64,000 nucleotides of DNA, taken from the NCBI GenBank assembly GCA_001800905.1, contig MGWH01000002.1, positions 496,001-560,000 on the forward strand, given 5' to 3'. The position numbers and the translations under genes are program-made. The notes under the pieces are model-generated. The model saw only the letters and a program-made list of their open reading frames with translations. It ran no database searches and was not told the DNA's origin. The DNA comes from Flavobacteria bacterium GWA2_35_26 (lineage in GTDB: Bacteria > Bacteroidota > Bacteroidia > Flavobacteriales > Flavobacteriaceae). Positions 1-8,021 of the stretch are shown here, piece by piece. Positions within the stretch are counted from its first letter, which is position 1, and each line of letters opens with the position of its first letter.

Positions 1-454
1 TCCCATAGGGCGACATGGCTGTTTGAACTGATGAATCTTCTGTTATAGGCATCGTTTCCGCTTGACCATAAACGGTACAAGACGAACTAAAAATCAAATT
101 AGCAGTAGATTTTTTTTCCAATTCTTGCAAAATATACACCAATACATTGATGTTGTTTTCATAATACAATAACGGATTGCCAACACTCTCTCCTACTGCT
201 TTGGAAGCAGCAAAATGGATTACGCCTTCAATATCAGCATGACGTTTAAAGAAGTCGTTTACCTTTTGCTTATCGCGCAAATCCAATTGCTCAAAAGCGG
301 GAACACTACCTGTAATATTTTGGATACCATCCAAAACAGATAAAGAAGTATTGGATAAATTATCAACTACAATTACTTCGAAACCCTCATTTTGAAGTTC
401 AACAACAGTATGTGAACCAATAAAACCCAAACCTCCAGTTACCAATATTTTCAT
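1..454 (-). CDS. galE: UDP-glucose 4-epimerase, N-terminal part
   Basis: Partial gene; the start codon is at 454 and the C-terminal half lies outside the window. The translated part opens with the Rossmann NAD-binding motif GGLGFIGSH after MKILVT, followed by VVDNLSN, HFAASKAVGES and the SSSCTVYG segment that carries the catalytic Ser/Thr of GalE-type short-chain dehydrogenases. The catalytic YxxxK lies just beyond the edge. GalE interconverts UDP-glucose and UDP-galactose in the cytoplasm, feeding polysaccharide and LPS synthesis. It is followed upstream by an aminotransferase gene on the same strand with a 22-base gap, which fits a sugar-nucleotide operon. Other UDP-sugar 4-epimerases (UDP-GlcNAc) cannot be excluded from the N-terminus alone. 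Confidence 0.9.
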   Translation of the reverse strand, partial: MKILVTGGLGFIGSHTVVELQNEGFEVIVVDNLSNTSLSVLDGIQNITGSVPAFEQLDLRDKQKVNDFFKRHADIEGVIHFAASKAVGESVGNPLLYYENNINVLVYILQELEKKSTANLIFSSSCTVYGQAETMPITEDSSVQTAMSPYG

Positions 455-476
455 TTGCTTTTGCGAATTGAATTAA

Positions 477-1610
477 CTATTTGTTTAAGAATTCCAGAAT
501 ACTTTGCGTAATGAATTGGATTTGTTCGTCATCCAATTCGGTATGCATTGGTAACGAAATCACCTCTTTCACTAATTGATTAGTTACCGGAAAATCTTCT
601 TCCTTATAACGAGCATCGGCATAGGCTTTTTGACTGTGTAATGGAATAGGGTAGTAAATGGCACAAGGAATTCCTTTGTCCAGTAAGTGTTGCATCAATC
701 CATTTCGATCTGCATCAATAATTCGTAGAGTATATTGATGAAAAACATGACAATCACAAATATCACAAATACTTGGCGCGATAATATTTTTATGACCTTC
801 TAAAGCAGCTGTATATTTTCTAGCGGCATTTTGTCTGGCTTTACTGTATTGATCTAATAATGGTAATTTGGCATTCAAAACCGCCGCTTGAATACTATCC
901 AATCGAGAATTTACACCCACAACGTCATGGTGGTATCTTTCGTACATTCCGTGATTAACGATCCCTCGAAGCGTGTGTGCTAAAGCATCATCATTGGTGA
1001 AAATGGCACCGCCATCTCCATAACATCCTAAATTTTTAGAAGGAAAAAAAGAAGTTGCACCCACATGACCAATCGTTCCTGCTTTCTTTTTCGTTCCATC
1101 CGAAAACTTACAATTGGCTCCAATTGCTTGGGCATTGTCTTCGATTACAAATAAATTATGTTCTTTGGCCAAAGCCATAATGGCTTCCATGTTGGCCGCA
1201 CGTCCAAACAAATGAACTGGCACAATGGCTTTCGTTTTTGGCGTAATAGCTTTTCTGATTTTATCAATATTGATATTCATATTGTATAAATCAACGTCTA
1301 CTAAAACGGGAGTTAATTGAAGTAGGGCAATCACTTCCACGGTAGCCGCAAAAGTAAAATCAGCGGTAATCACCTCATCTCCGGGTTGCAATCCCAATCC
1401 CATCATGGCAATTTGCAACGCATCGGTACCATTGGCACAAGGAATAACGTGTTTTACACCTAAATAATCTTCTAATGACTTTTGAAATGCATGAACCTGC
1501 GGTCCATTAATATAAGCATTGGTATCTAAAACTTCTTGAATAGAAGTATTTACAGTATCTTTTATAGCATCGTATTGACCTTTTAAGTCAACCATTTGAA
1601 TTTTTTTCAT
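477..1610 (-). CDS. DegT/DnrJ/EryC1/StrS sugar aminotransferase
   Basis: A 377-residue PLP-dependent aminotransferase of the DegT/DnrJ/EryC1/StrS family, which transaminates nucleotide-linked keto-sugars for surface polysaccharides. Visible family marks: NGTDAL near residue 60 (phosphate-binding), EDNAQAIGA near 157 (Asp contacting the pyridine nitrogen) and SFFPSKNLG near 188 with the probable Schiff-base Lys192, followed by YGDGGA. Length is normal for the family. The order with galE on the same strand suggests a role in making an amino-sugar for LPS O-antigen or capsule, and kdtA lies divergently upstream. The exact sugar substrate (VioA-, WbpE- or QdtB-like) cannot be told from sequence reading. 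Confidence 0.88.
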   Translation of the reverse strand: MKKIQMVDLKGQYDAIKDTVNTSIQEVLDTNAYINGPQVHAFQKSLEDYLGVKHVIPCANGTDALQIAMMGLGLQPGDEVITADFTFAATVEVIALLQLTPVLVDVDLYNMNINIDKIRKAITPKTKAIVPVHLFGRAANMEAIMALAKEHNLFVIEDNAQAIGANCKFSDGTKKKAGTIGHVGATSFFPSKNLGCYGDGGAIFTNDDALAHTLRGIVNHGMYERYHHDVVGVNSRLDSIQAAVLNAKLPLLDQYSKARQNAARKYTAALEGHKNIIAPSICDICDCHVFHQYTLRIIDADRNGLMQHLLDKGIPCAIYYPIPLHSQKAYADARYKEEDFPVTNQLVKEVISLPMHTELDDEQIQFITQSILEFLNK

Positions 1611-1761
1611 TTACTTTTTGTTTAAGATTGGAAGATTTATAATTAAAATTCCATTTAAAGTGAATCCATTTGAAAAACGAAAAACAAAAATAGGTATTTA
1701 ATGAGTGCTAACCAATCAAAATAAAATAAAGAAACTGTATTTTAGCACCAAAATTTGGGGT

Positions 1762-2988
1762 ATGCATTTTATTTACAGTATAATTGTTGCTATTGCTGGA
1801 CTATTGTTACAGATCGTCGCTGTCTTTGTTCCAAAAATCAAACTTTTTGTTAGAGGAAGAAATGACGTATTTCCAACGTTAAAAGCTAAGATCAAACCCG
1901 ACGACAAAACGATTTGGTTTCATGCCGCTTCTCTAGGTGAATACGAACAGGGGTTACCTGTGATTGAAAAAATAAAAGAGAAATATCCCAACCATAAAAT
2001 TGTAGTAAGCTTTTTTTCGCCTTCGGGGTACGAGGTTAGAAAAAATAATACCGTTGCAGACGCCACCGTTTATTTGCCTTTAGACACAATATACAATGCT
2101 AAAAAGTTCATTAAACTAGTACATCCAGAAATGGCCTTCTTCATAAAATATGAATATTGGCCGAATTATTTGAGCGAATTAAAAAAGCAAAACATTCCAA
2201 CCTATTTGATTTCAGGGATTTTTAGAGAAAACCAAGCTTTTTTTAAATGGTATGGCGGATTTTACCGAAAAGCGCTAGAAACATTTACCCATTTTTTTGT
2301 TCAAAACGAAAATTCATTACAGCTTCTTCAATGTTTAGGAATTCACAACGCAACTATTTCTGGAGACACTCGTTTTGACAGAGTTGCATCTATTGTAGAA
2401 AAAGACAATAGTTTGGATTATATAGCGCGATTTAAAGACACTAAAACAACATTAGTTATTGGAAGTTCTTGGCCAAAAGATGAAGAATTACTTTTGAATT
2501 TTATTAATGCAACTACATTAGATTGCCAATTTATTATTGCGCCGCATAACATTAAACCGGAACAAATTCAAAATTTTAAAACCAATTGTACAAAAAAAAC
2601 ACTTTTGTTTTCAGAAAAAGAAAATAAAGACATGGCCAATTATGAAGTTTTTATCATTGACACTATCGGAATCTTAACTAAAATTTACAGTTATGCCGAC
2701 ATTGCCTATGTGGGAGGTGGATTTGGTCATCCTGGAGTACATAACATCTTGGAACCAGCTACATTTGGAATCCCGATAGTAATTGGTCCCAATTATTCGC
2801 ATTTTGCAGAAGCTATAGATTTAGTTCGTTTGGGGGGTTGTATTTCTATCACAAATTCAGAACAATTAGAAGCGGTTTTGAGTGAATTAATTTCCGATAG
2901 TGAAGTACGAAAACATAAAGGTACAATCAGTGCAACTTTTGTCCAAAATAACACCGGTGCAGTTGCTACAATCATGAAAAATTTATAA
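1762..2988 (+). CDS. kdtA: 3-deoxy-D-manno-octulosonic acid transferase
   Basis: Transfers Kdo from CMP-Kdo to lipid A precursor on the cytoplasmic face of the inner membrane. I place the start at ATG 1762 (408 residues), not at the in-frame GTG 1705. The protein then begins with an N-terminal membrane anchor MHFIYSIIVAIAG, as usual for KdtA/WaaA, and a -7-like box TATTTTAG (1738-1745) would lie inside the longer version. The motif HAASLGE carries the likely catalytic Glu60, and VGGGFG plus HNILEPA near residues 325-340 are the C-terminal GT-B sugar-nucleotide site. Divergent from the aminotransferase/galE pair, so surface-glycan genes cluster here. Confidence 0.93.
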   Translation: MHFIYSIIVAIAGLLLQIVAVFVPKIKLFVRGRNDVFPTLKAKIKPDDKTIWFHAASLGEYEQGLPVIEKIKEKYPNHKIVVSFFSPSGYEVRKNNTVADATVYLPLDTIYNAKKFIKLVHPEMAFFIKYEYWPNYLSELKKQNIPTYLISGIFRENQAFFKWYGGFYRKALETFTHFFVQNENSLQLLQCLGIHNATISGDTRFDRVASIVEKDNSLDYIARFKDTKTTLVIGSSWPKDEELLLNFINATTLDCQFIIAPHNIKPEQIQNFKTNCTKKTLLFSEKENKDMANYEVFIIDTIGILTKIYSYADIAYVGGGFGHPGVHNILEPATFGIPIVIGPNYSHFAEAIDLVRLGGCISITNSEQLEAVLSELISDSEVRKHKGTISATFVQNNTGAVATIMKNL

Positions 2989-3113
2989 CCCTATTTTTTG
3001 TTGTAATTTGAGATGAATTGGTGATTTTCGACCTTTTTTGATAAAAAGTATAGAAATTGTCGAATATTATTTAAAAAAAAAATGAAAAAATATTTTACAT
3101 ATTAAAAATTTTA

Positions 3114-3121
3114 TATCTTTG
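3114..3121 (+). promoter_or_regulatory. Bacteroidetes -7 promoter box
   Basis: TATCTTTG matches the Bacteroidetes sigma-A -7 consensus TAnnTTTG exactly. Transcription would begin near 3126, about 33 bases before the ATG of the small lipoprotein. A clear -33 TTG at ideal distance is not evident. Confidence 0.6.
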
Positions 3122-3158
3122 CCACGAATTAATAATTAACCTTTTATAATAAATTAAG

Positions 3159-3341
3159 ATGAAAAAAGTATTTTTAAGTTTAGCTGTTGTTGCTGTTTTA
3201 ACTGTTGTATCTTGTAAAAAAGCTGAAGCTCCTGCTGAAGAAGTAGCTGTAGATACTACTGCTGTTGCTGTTGACACTGCTGCTGTTGATACTGCTGCTG
3301 TTGATACTGCTGCTGTTGATACTGCTGCTGCTGCAAAGTAA
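3159..3341 (+). CDS. small VDTAA-repeat lipoprotein
   Basis: A 60-residue predicted lipoprotein. Residues 1-18 form a lipoprotein signal peptide ending in VVS before Cys19 (lipobox), so the mature protein is about 42 residues anchored in a membrane. The mature part is almost only Ala, Val, Asp and Thr: a short KKAEAPAEE stretch, then four copies of VDTAA. It has its own exact TAnnTTTG promoter and a strong terminator directly after it, so it looks like an independent, possibly highly expressed, monocistronic unit. Acidic residues do not directly follow the lipid Cys (it is followed by KK), so a surface-export signal is not obvious. Function unknown; low-complexity small lipoproteins of this kind occur in Flavobacteria, but I recognise no named family. 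Confidence 0.8.
   Translation: MKKVFLSLAVVAVLTVVSCKKAEAPAEEVAVDTTAVAVDTAAVDTAAVDTAAVDTAAAAK
3270..3329 (+). repeat. 4 x 15-bp tandem repeat in lipoprotein gene
   Basis: Four contiguous units of GTTGATACTGCTGCT; the first unit differs by one base (GAC for GAT, silent). Each encodes VDTAA in frame. Gain or loss of a unit would keep the reading frame, so copy number could vary between strains. Confidence 0.92.
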
Positions 3342-3366
3342 TTAATTACTACACAGAAAAAAAATA

Positions 3367-3397
3367 AGCCGTACACTTAGTGTAACGGCTTTTTTTT
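3367..3397 (+). terminator. Rho-independent terminator
   Basis: GCCGTACAC / GTGTAACGGC hairpin around a TTA-rich loop (one bulge), followed by eight T residues. It lies 25 bases after the stop of the small lipoprotein gene and closes that unit; the facing DUF1508 gene also ends just downstream. Confidence 0.8.
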
Positions 3398-3430
3398 GTT
3401 TAAGATAATTCGTTTTCTTTAAATGAATTG

Positions 3431-3778
3431 TTAATCCGAAAAAATAACATCGTTAGACGAAAAGTCCAACACTTCTGAAATTGAGGCATACTTTACAATT
3501 TCGTTTATTCCTTTTTCCAGTCTAAGTTCCGTAGTATACTTTCTACTTGTTGCAAAGTGCTCTCCATCTAACAATACCTTAAAATAGTATTTTCCTTTCG
3601 TTGACTTAAATTTTAAGAAGGTAGCCAGGTTTGTATTCGTTTTGAACTTTTCTATTGCTTCCTCCCCTTCAAATTTAAGTTCGTAACTCAAGCTAGTAAA
3701 TACAGTCTTGCCTTTTCGAGAAGCAAATACAAATTTATATTCGTCGTTAAATCGTTTTGTAATTACAAAAGTTCCCAT
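3431..3778 (-). CDS. DUF1508 (YegP-like) protein
   Basis: A 115-residue cytoplasmic protein with two DUF1508-like modules: residues 1-50 (TFVITKRFNDEYKFVFAS, a run typical of this fold) and 52-105 (KGKYYFKVLLDGEHFATS). The YegP/DUF1508 family forms a small beta-rich fold, is often a tandem duplication, and has no settled function. Start is ATG 3778. The leader contains a short stem (ACCGG...CCGGT, 3786-3801). It sits between a small lipoprotein gene (convergent) and the tRNA pair, separated from the tRNAs by a terminator, so it is probably transcribed alone. Confidence 0.75.
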   Translation of the reverse strand: MGTFVITKRFNDEYKFVFASRKGKTVFTSLSYELKFEGEEAIEKFKTNTNLATFLKFKSTKGKYYFKVLLDGEHFATSRKYTTELRLEKGINEIVKYASISEVLDFSSNDVIFSD

Positions 3779-3824
3779 ATAGCTAACCGGCCAAAACCGG
3801 TATCAATTTAATTATTGTACAAAA

Positions 3825-3857
3825 AACAAAAAAAGCCTCTTCAATTGAAGAGGCTTT
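3825..3857 (-). terminator. terminator of the tRNA-Gly/tRNA-Leu unit
   Basis: Perfect inverted repeat AAAGCCTCTTC-AATT-GAAGAGGCTTT, followed on the minus strand by a T-rich tract (TTTTTTTGTTTTTTG). It starts a few bases after the 3' end of tRNA-Leu. Confidence 0.85.
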
Positions 3858-3859
3858 AG

Positions 3860-3945
3860 TACTCAGAGCGGGACTTGAACCCGCACGAACATTGCTGTTC
3901 ACTGGATTTTAAGTCCAGCGTGTCTACCAATTTCACCATCCGAGC
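3860..3945 (-). tRNA. tRNA-Leu (anticodon TAA)
   Basis: An 86-base tRNA read on the minus strand: acceptor GCTCGGA pairs with TCTGAGT (two G-U pairs), D-arm GGTGAAATTGGTAGACAC, anticodon stem CTGGA/TCCAG around loop CTTAAAA giving anticodon TAA, a class-II variable arm, and T-arm GCGGGTTCAAGTCCCGC. The long variable arm is expected for tRNA-Leu. The 3' CCA is not encoded. It follows tRNA-Gly by 15 bases in the same transcript. Confidence 0.97.
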
Positions 3946-3960
3946 ATTGTATGGTTTTGG

Positions 3961-4033
3961 AGCGAAAAACGGGGCTCGAACCCGCGACCTCGACCTTGGC
4001 AAGGTCGCGCTCTACCAACTGAGCTATTTTCGC
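3961..4033 (-). tRNA. tRNA-Gly (anticodon GCC)
   Basis: A 73-base tRNA: acceptor GCGAAAA/TTTTCGC with discriminator T, D-arm TAGCTCAGTTGGTAGAGC, anticodon stem CGACC/GGTCG with loop TTGCCAA (anticodon GCC), and T-arm CGGGTTCGAGCCCCG. The 3' CCA is not encoded. First gene of a two-tRNA transcript. Confidence 0.97.
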
Positions 4034-4083
4034 ATTTTCAATTCTTATGAAAGAATCGCGATACTTGTTCTGTATTGCGGATG

Positions 4084-4113
4084 CAAATTTAATACATTAA
4101 TTCAATTACACAA
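4084..4113 (-). promoter_or_regulatory. promoter of the tRNA unit
   Basis: On the minus strand TTG (4113-4111), a 19-base spacer, then TAAATTTG (4091-4084): an excellent match to the flavobacterial consensus TTG-N17-23-TAnnTTTG. Transcription would start near 4079, about 46 bases before the mature tRNA-Gly. Confidence 0.78.
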
Positions 4114-4178
4114 GCCTTTTGTACAAAAAAATAGCCCCTTAAGGTTAATCTTCTGATAACGTAAACTTTAAATGAAAA

Positions 4179-6803
4179 CTATTTTTTTGTCAGCATTCTT
4201 TTTATTTCATTAAGCTTCATTAAAGCTTCCATTGGTGTAATCGTATTGATATCTAAATTCAGAATTTCGTCTTTTATTTCTTCCAAAAGAGGATCGTCTA
4301 GATTGAAAAAACTCATTTGCATTTCGTCCTTCGCTTCTTTTATTCCGTTAAGGGCATCATTCGAATGATTCTTTTCTAATTTCTTCAATAACTTTTGTGC
4401 TTTCAAAATTACAATCTGAGGCATTCCAGCCATTTTAGCCACATGAATACCAAAACTATGAGCACTTCCTCCTTTTACTAACTTTCGAACAAAAAGAACT
4501 GTGTCTTTCAATTCTTTGACAGCTACATTGTAATTCTGAATTCTTGGCAACGATTCACTCATTTCATTTAATTCGTGATAATGAGTCGCAAAAAGTGTTT
4601 TGGGTTGTGCCGGATGCTCGTGCAAAAACTCAGCAATTGCCCATGCAATTGAAATTCCATCGTAGGTACTTGTTCCTCTTCCGATTTCGTCTAAAAGCAC
4701 TAAACTTCTATCCGAAATATTATTCAAAATCGAAGCCGTTTCGTTCATTTCGACCATGAAGGTCGATTCGCCCATCGAAATATTATCACTTGCTCCAACT
4801 CTTGTGAAAATTTTATCCACAATTCCCATTCTCACGCTTTCTGCAGGAACAAAACTTCCCATTTGTGCCAAGAGCACGATTAAAGCCGTTTGACGCAAAA
4901 TGGCTGATTTTCCAGACATATTAGGTCCCGTAATCATTATCAGTTGCTGCGATTCTCTATCCAAGAACACATCATTTGAAATGTAGGGTGTCCCAACTGG
5001 TAATTGTTTCTCAATCACGGGGTGTCTTCCTTCTTTGATTTCCAATTCGAAACTCTCGTCAATTTCTGGACAAACGTATTTATTTTCAATTGCCAATTGT
5101 GTAAACGAACACAAACAATCCAATTGCGCGATTAAATTGGCATTCATTTGAACTGGTTTGATGTAGGTACTAATCCATTGCACCAATTGTTCAAATAATT
5201 CCGATTCTATTTTGTGTATTTTTTCTTCGGCACCTAGAATCTTGGTTTCGTATTCCTTTAATTCTTCGGTAATATAACGCTCCGCATTAACCAAAGTTTG
5301 TTTGCGAATCCATTCTTCCGGCACTTTATCCTTGTGCGTATTTCTAACTTCAATATAATAACCAAAAACATTATTGAAAGAAATTTTCAAAGACGAAATT
5401 CCAGTTCGCTCCGATTCCCTTCTTTCAATTCCCTCTAAAAATTCTTTTCCTGAAGTCGAAATGGCCCGTAATTCGTCTAATTCGGCATTCACACCTGTAG
5501 CAATAGCATTTCCTTTGGCAATAGCCACTGGCGCTTCTTGATTCAGTGTGGTTTTTATTTTTTCACGTAATAAATCGCAACTATGCAAACTATCACCAAT
5601 TACCTTTACCGCTTCTTGCGGACTTTGCAAAGCCAAGGCTTTAATTGGAAGTATAGCATCCAAGGATTCTTTTAAATAAACCACCTCACGTGGCGATACT
5701 TTTCCAGCAGCAATTTTCGAAATTAAACGTTCCAAATCAGAAATTTGTTTGATTTGTGACTGAATGCTTTTTAAAATTTCTTGATTGTCTTTCAAATACG
5801 CCACAACTTGATGGCGACTTTGGATTTTAGCGGTGTCTTTTAATGGCAATGCCAACCAACGTTTTAACAAACGACCACCCATTGGCGAAAGCGTTCTGTC
5901 AATAACATCCAGTAACGTAACCGCATTCGGATTATAACTATGGTATAATTCTAGATTTCGAATGGTAAAACGATCCATCCAAACATAAGCATCTTCTGCG
6001 ATCCTTTGAATAGACGTAATATGTTGAACTTTATTATGCTGAGTTTCCGATAAATAATACAGGATAGCGCCTGAAGCTATGATTCCCTCCTTCAACTCTT
6101 CAATTCCAAAACCTTTCAATGAAACGGTTTGGAAATGTTTAGTAAGAATATCAAAAGCGTAATCTTCTTTGTACAACCAATCTTCTAGATAAAAACTATG
6201 GTAATCCTCTCCAAAAGCAGCTTTGAAATCATTTTTATTATTTTTTGGAACCAAAACTTCACTTGGGTTGAAATTCTGAAGTAATTTATCAATATACTCC
6301 GCATTGCCTTGCGCAGTCAAAAACTCACCCGTAGACACATCTAAAAAAGATATTCCAATTGATTTATTGCTAAAATAAATCGATGCTAAAAAATTATTGA
6401 CTTTGGCTTGCAGGACCTCATCGTTCATGGAAACACCTGGTGTAACCAACTCGGTTACCCCACGTTTCACAATAGTTTTAGTCATTTTTGGATCTTCCAA
6501 TTGATCACAAATAGCTACACGTAAACCCGCTTTAACTAATTTAGGTAAATACGTATTTAAAGAGTGATGTGGAAATCCAGCTAAAGCAGTTTCAGTTTCA
6601 GAACCCGCACCTCTTTTTGTCAATACAATACCTAGTATTTTAGAGGCCCTAATAGCATCTTCTCCAAAGGTTTCATAAAAATCACCCACACGAAACAACA
6701 AACAAGCATCAGGGTATTTTGCCTTGATTTCATTGTATTGTTTCATTAACGGAGTTTCCTTTACTACTTTTTCTTTTGCTGCCAAATCAAATGTTTTAAT
6801 CAA
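4179..6803 (-). CDS. mutS: DNA mismatch repair protein MutS
   Basis: An 874-residue MutS. The mismatch-recognition domain near the N-terminus contains the GDFYETF motif (Phe-x-Glu that stacks on the mismatch) around residue 41. The ATPase domain has the Walker A GPNMSGKS near residue 626, then the [10 protein letters not shown] signature, [10 protein letters not shown] (Walker B) and ATHYHEL. The dimerisation and MutL-contact C-terminus is complete. MutS binds base mismatches and short loops after replication and recruits MutL. Its length is normal and no key motif is lost, so a mutator phenotype from this gene is not indicated. Neighbours (tRNAs, a divergent DUF1573 gene) are unrelated. Confidence 0.97.
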   Translation of the reverse strand: MIKTFDLAAKEKVVKETPLMKQYNEIKAKYPDACLLFRVGDFYETFGEDAIRASKILGIVLTKRGAGSETETALAGFPHHSLNTYLPKLVKAGLRVAICDQLEDPKMTKTIVKRGVTELVTPGVSMNDEVLQAKVNNFLASIYFSNKSIGISFLDVSTGEFLTAQGNAEYIDKLLQNFNPSEVLVPKNNKNDFKAAFGEDYHSFYLEDWLYKEDYAFDILTKHFQTVSLKGFGIEELKEGIIASGAILYYLSETQHNKVQHITSIQRIAEDAYVWMDRFTIRNLELYHSYNPNAVTLLDVIDRTLSPMGGRLLKRWLALPLKDTAKIQSRHQVVAYLKDNQEILKSIQSQIKQISDLERLISKIAAGKVSPREVVYLKESLDAILPIKALALQSPQEAVKVIGDSLHSCDLLREKIKTTLNQEAPVAIAKGNAIATGVNAELDELRAISTSGKEFLEGIERRESERTGISSLKISFNNVFGYYIEVRNTHKDKVPEEWIRKQTLVNAERYITEELKEYETKILGAEEKIHKIESELFEQLVQWISTYIKPVQMNANLIAQLDCLCSFTQLAIENKYVCPEIDESFELEIKEGRHPVIEKQLPVGTPYISNDVFLDRESQQLIMITGPNMSGKSAILRQTALIVLLAQMGSFVPAESVRMGIVDKIFTRVGASDNISMGESTFMVEMNETASILNNISDRSLVLLDEIGRGTSTYDGISIAWAIAEFLHEHPAQPKTLFATHYHELNEMSESLPRIQNYNVAVKELKDTVLFVRKLVKGGSAHSFGIHVAKMAGMPQIVILKAQKLLKKLEKNHSNDALNGIKEAKDEMQMSFFNLDDPLLEEIKDEILNLDINTITPMEALMKLNEIKRMLTKK

Positions 6804-6910
6804 TTTCTAATGTGAGAGCGAATTTATAGATTTTAAAGCGAATAAAGAACTGTTCTTACATTTTAACCATTTTTTAGTTGAATTAGTAAGGCTAATTTCT
6901 AAAATTTATA

Positions 6911-6918
6911 TAGCTTTG
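6911..6918 (+). promoter_or_regulatory. Bacteroidetes -7 promoter box
   Basis: TAGCTTTG fits TAnnTTTG exactly, 28 bases before the ATG of the DUF1573 gene; predicted leader about 23 bases. Confidence 0.55.
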
Positions 6919-6946
6919 TATTTCAAAATTTAATTTAACTAACATT

Positions 6947-7375
6947 ATGAAAAAAATACTAGTTGTAGCACTATTGGTTCTTGGAACAGTAGCTGCAAAC
7001 GCGCAAGAAACATCAAAAAAAGCAAAACATGTAACAAATAAAGTAGCCGGTGCAGGAATGGTCTTTGCCAATGAGGTGATTGATTACGGGACAATTTCTC
7101 AAAATGCGGATGGAAAAAGAGAATTTGTTTTTACTAATAATGGAAATGCTCCACTTGTAATTACAAATGCACAAGGATCTTGTGGTTGTACTGTACCATC
7201 AACTCCAAAAGAACCTATTCTTCCTGGGTCAAAAGGATCAATTGGAGTAAAATATGATACTAGTAGAGTTGGTACTTTTACAAAAACAGTTACCATTTCA
7301 TCTAATGCTGCTGGACAACCTACTAAGGTTTTAACAATTAAAGGTAATGTTGTAGCTGCTTCAGCTAAAAGCTAA
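6947..7375 (+). CDS. DUF1573 domain secreted protein
   Basis: A 142-residue exported protein: signal peptide at residues 1-20 (KKILVVALLVLG, cleavage after ANA), then one DUF1573 domain. The domain has the usual EFVFTNNGNAPLVI, the GSCGCTVP motif and a KGSIGVKYDTS strand; this is an Ig-like (ASPM/SPD-2/Hydin-like) fold common in Bacteroidetes periplasmic and surface proteins. No catalytic site is visible and the role is unknown. It has its own promoter box and a terminator downstream, so it appears monocistronic. The paired cysteines of GSCGC could form a disulfide or bind a ligand; this is inference. Confidence 0.85.
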   Translation: MKKILVVALLVLGTVAANAQETSKKAKHVTNKVAGAGMVFANEVIDYGTISQNADGKREFVFTNNGNAPLVITNAQGSCGCTVPSTPKEPILPGSKGSIGVKYDTSRVGTFTKTVTISSNAAGQPTKVLTIKGNVVAASAKS

Positions 7376-7396
7376 TTACAATTCAATATATACTTA

Positions 7397-7427
7397 AAAG
7401 CTTCCTACTTTTACGGAAGCTTTTTTT
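7397..7427 (+). terminator. Rho-independent terminator
   Basis: AAAGCTTCC / GGAAGCTTT stem around a nine-base loop, followed by a run of T. It lies just after the DUF1573 gene. Confidence 0.85.
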
Positions 7428-7448
7428 GTACCTAGACATACCACTACA

Positions 7449-7985
7449 ATGAGAAAATTAGAAAATAGCGAACTCGACCGAAAATCGATTGAAGATTTTA
7501 AAAAATCAGAAAAAACACCATTAATTTTGGTTTTGGATGATATTCGAAGTCTACACAATATTGGATCTGTGTTTAGGACCGCCGATGCTTTTTTAATTGA
7601 AAAAATATATTTGTGTGGCATTACAGCTATTCCACCCAATAAAGAAATACATAAAACCGCCCTTGGCGCAACCGAGACAGTTTCATGGGAACATGCTGAA
7701 AATGTATTGGAAGTAATCCAAAAGTTAAAAGATGAAAAAATCAAGACTTTTGCAATAGAACAAGTAGAAAGCGCCATTTTTCTTCAAGATTTTAAAGTTG
7801 AAAACAATCAAAAGTATGCATTGGTTTTTGGTAACGAAGTTTTTGGTGTTGCCCAAGAAGCTGTTGCCATTTGTGATGGTGCTATCGAAATACCACAATT
7901 AGGCACTAAACATTCACTCAACATTTCGGTAAGTGCTGGAATTGTAGTTTGGGATTTATTTCAAAAAATGCATTTTGCAAAATAA
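7449..7985 (+). CDS. TrmH/SpoU family RNA 2'-O-methyltransferase
   Basis: A 178-residue SPOUT-class methyltransferase using S-adenosylmethionine to methylate a ribose 2'-OH in tRNA or rRNA. Motif 1 is present as LDDIRSLHNIGSVFRTADA (Asn and Arg conserved), motif 2 as LVFGNEVFGV, motif 3 as IEIPQLGTKHSLNISVSAGI, which forms the trefoil knot. There is no extra N-terminal substrate domain, so the protein is a minimal catalytic unit; which RNA it modifies cannot be deduced. It precedes the T9SS surface protein gene on the same strand by 36 bases, with no functional link apparent. Confidence 0.92.
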   Translation: MRKLENSELDRKSIEDFKKSEKTPLILVLDDIRSLHNIGSVFRTADAFLIEKIYLCGITAIPPNKEIHKTALGATETVSWEHAENVLEVIQKLKDEKIKTFAIEQVESAIFLQDFKVENNQKYALVFGNEVFGVAQEAVAICDGAIEIPQLGTKHSLNISVSAGIVVWDLFQKMHFAK

Positions 7986-8021
7986 ATTCGCTTAATCCGC
8001 TGAAAATACTAAATTTATAGC

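Noticed and set aside
1705..1761. Longer kdtA start at GTG 1705
   Set aside because: A -7-like box lies at 1738-1745, and the membrane anchor typical of KdtA starts at the later ATG.
3270..3329. Possible CRISPR-like repeat
   Set aside because: Repeats are 15 bp, contiguous, coding and lack spacers; there are no cas genes.
3095..3376. 93-residue antisense frame over the small lipoprotein
   Set aside because: Its AAVSTAAV pattern is only the complement of the VDTAA repeats, and it lacks a promoter.
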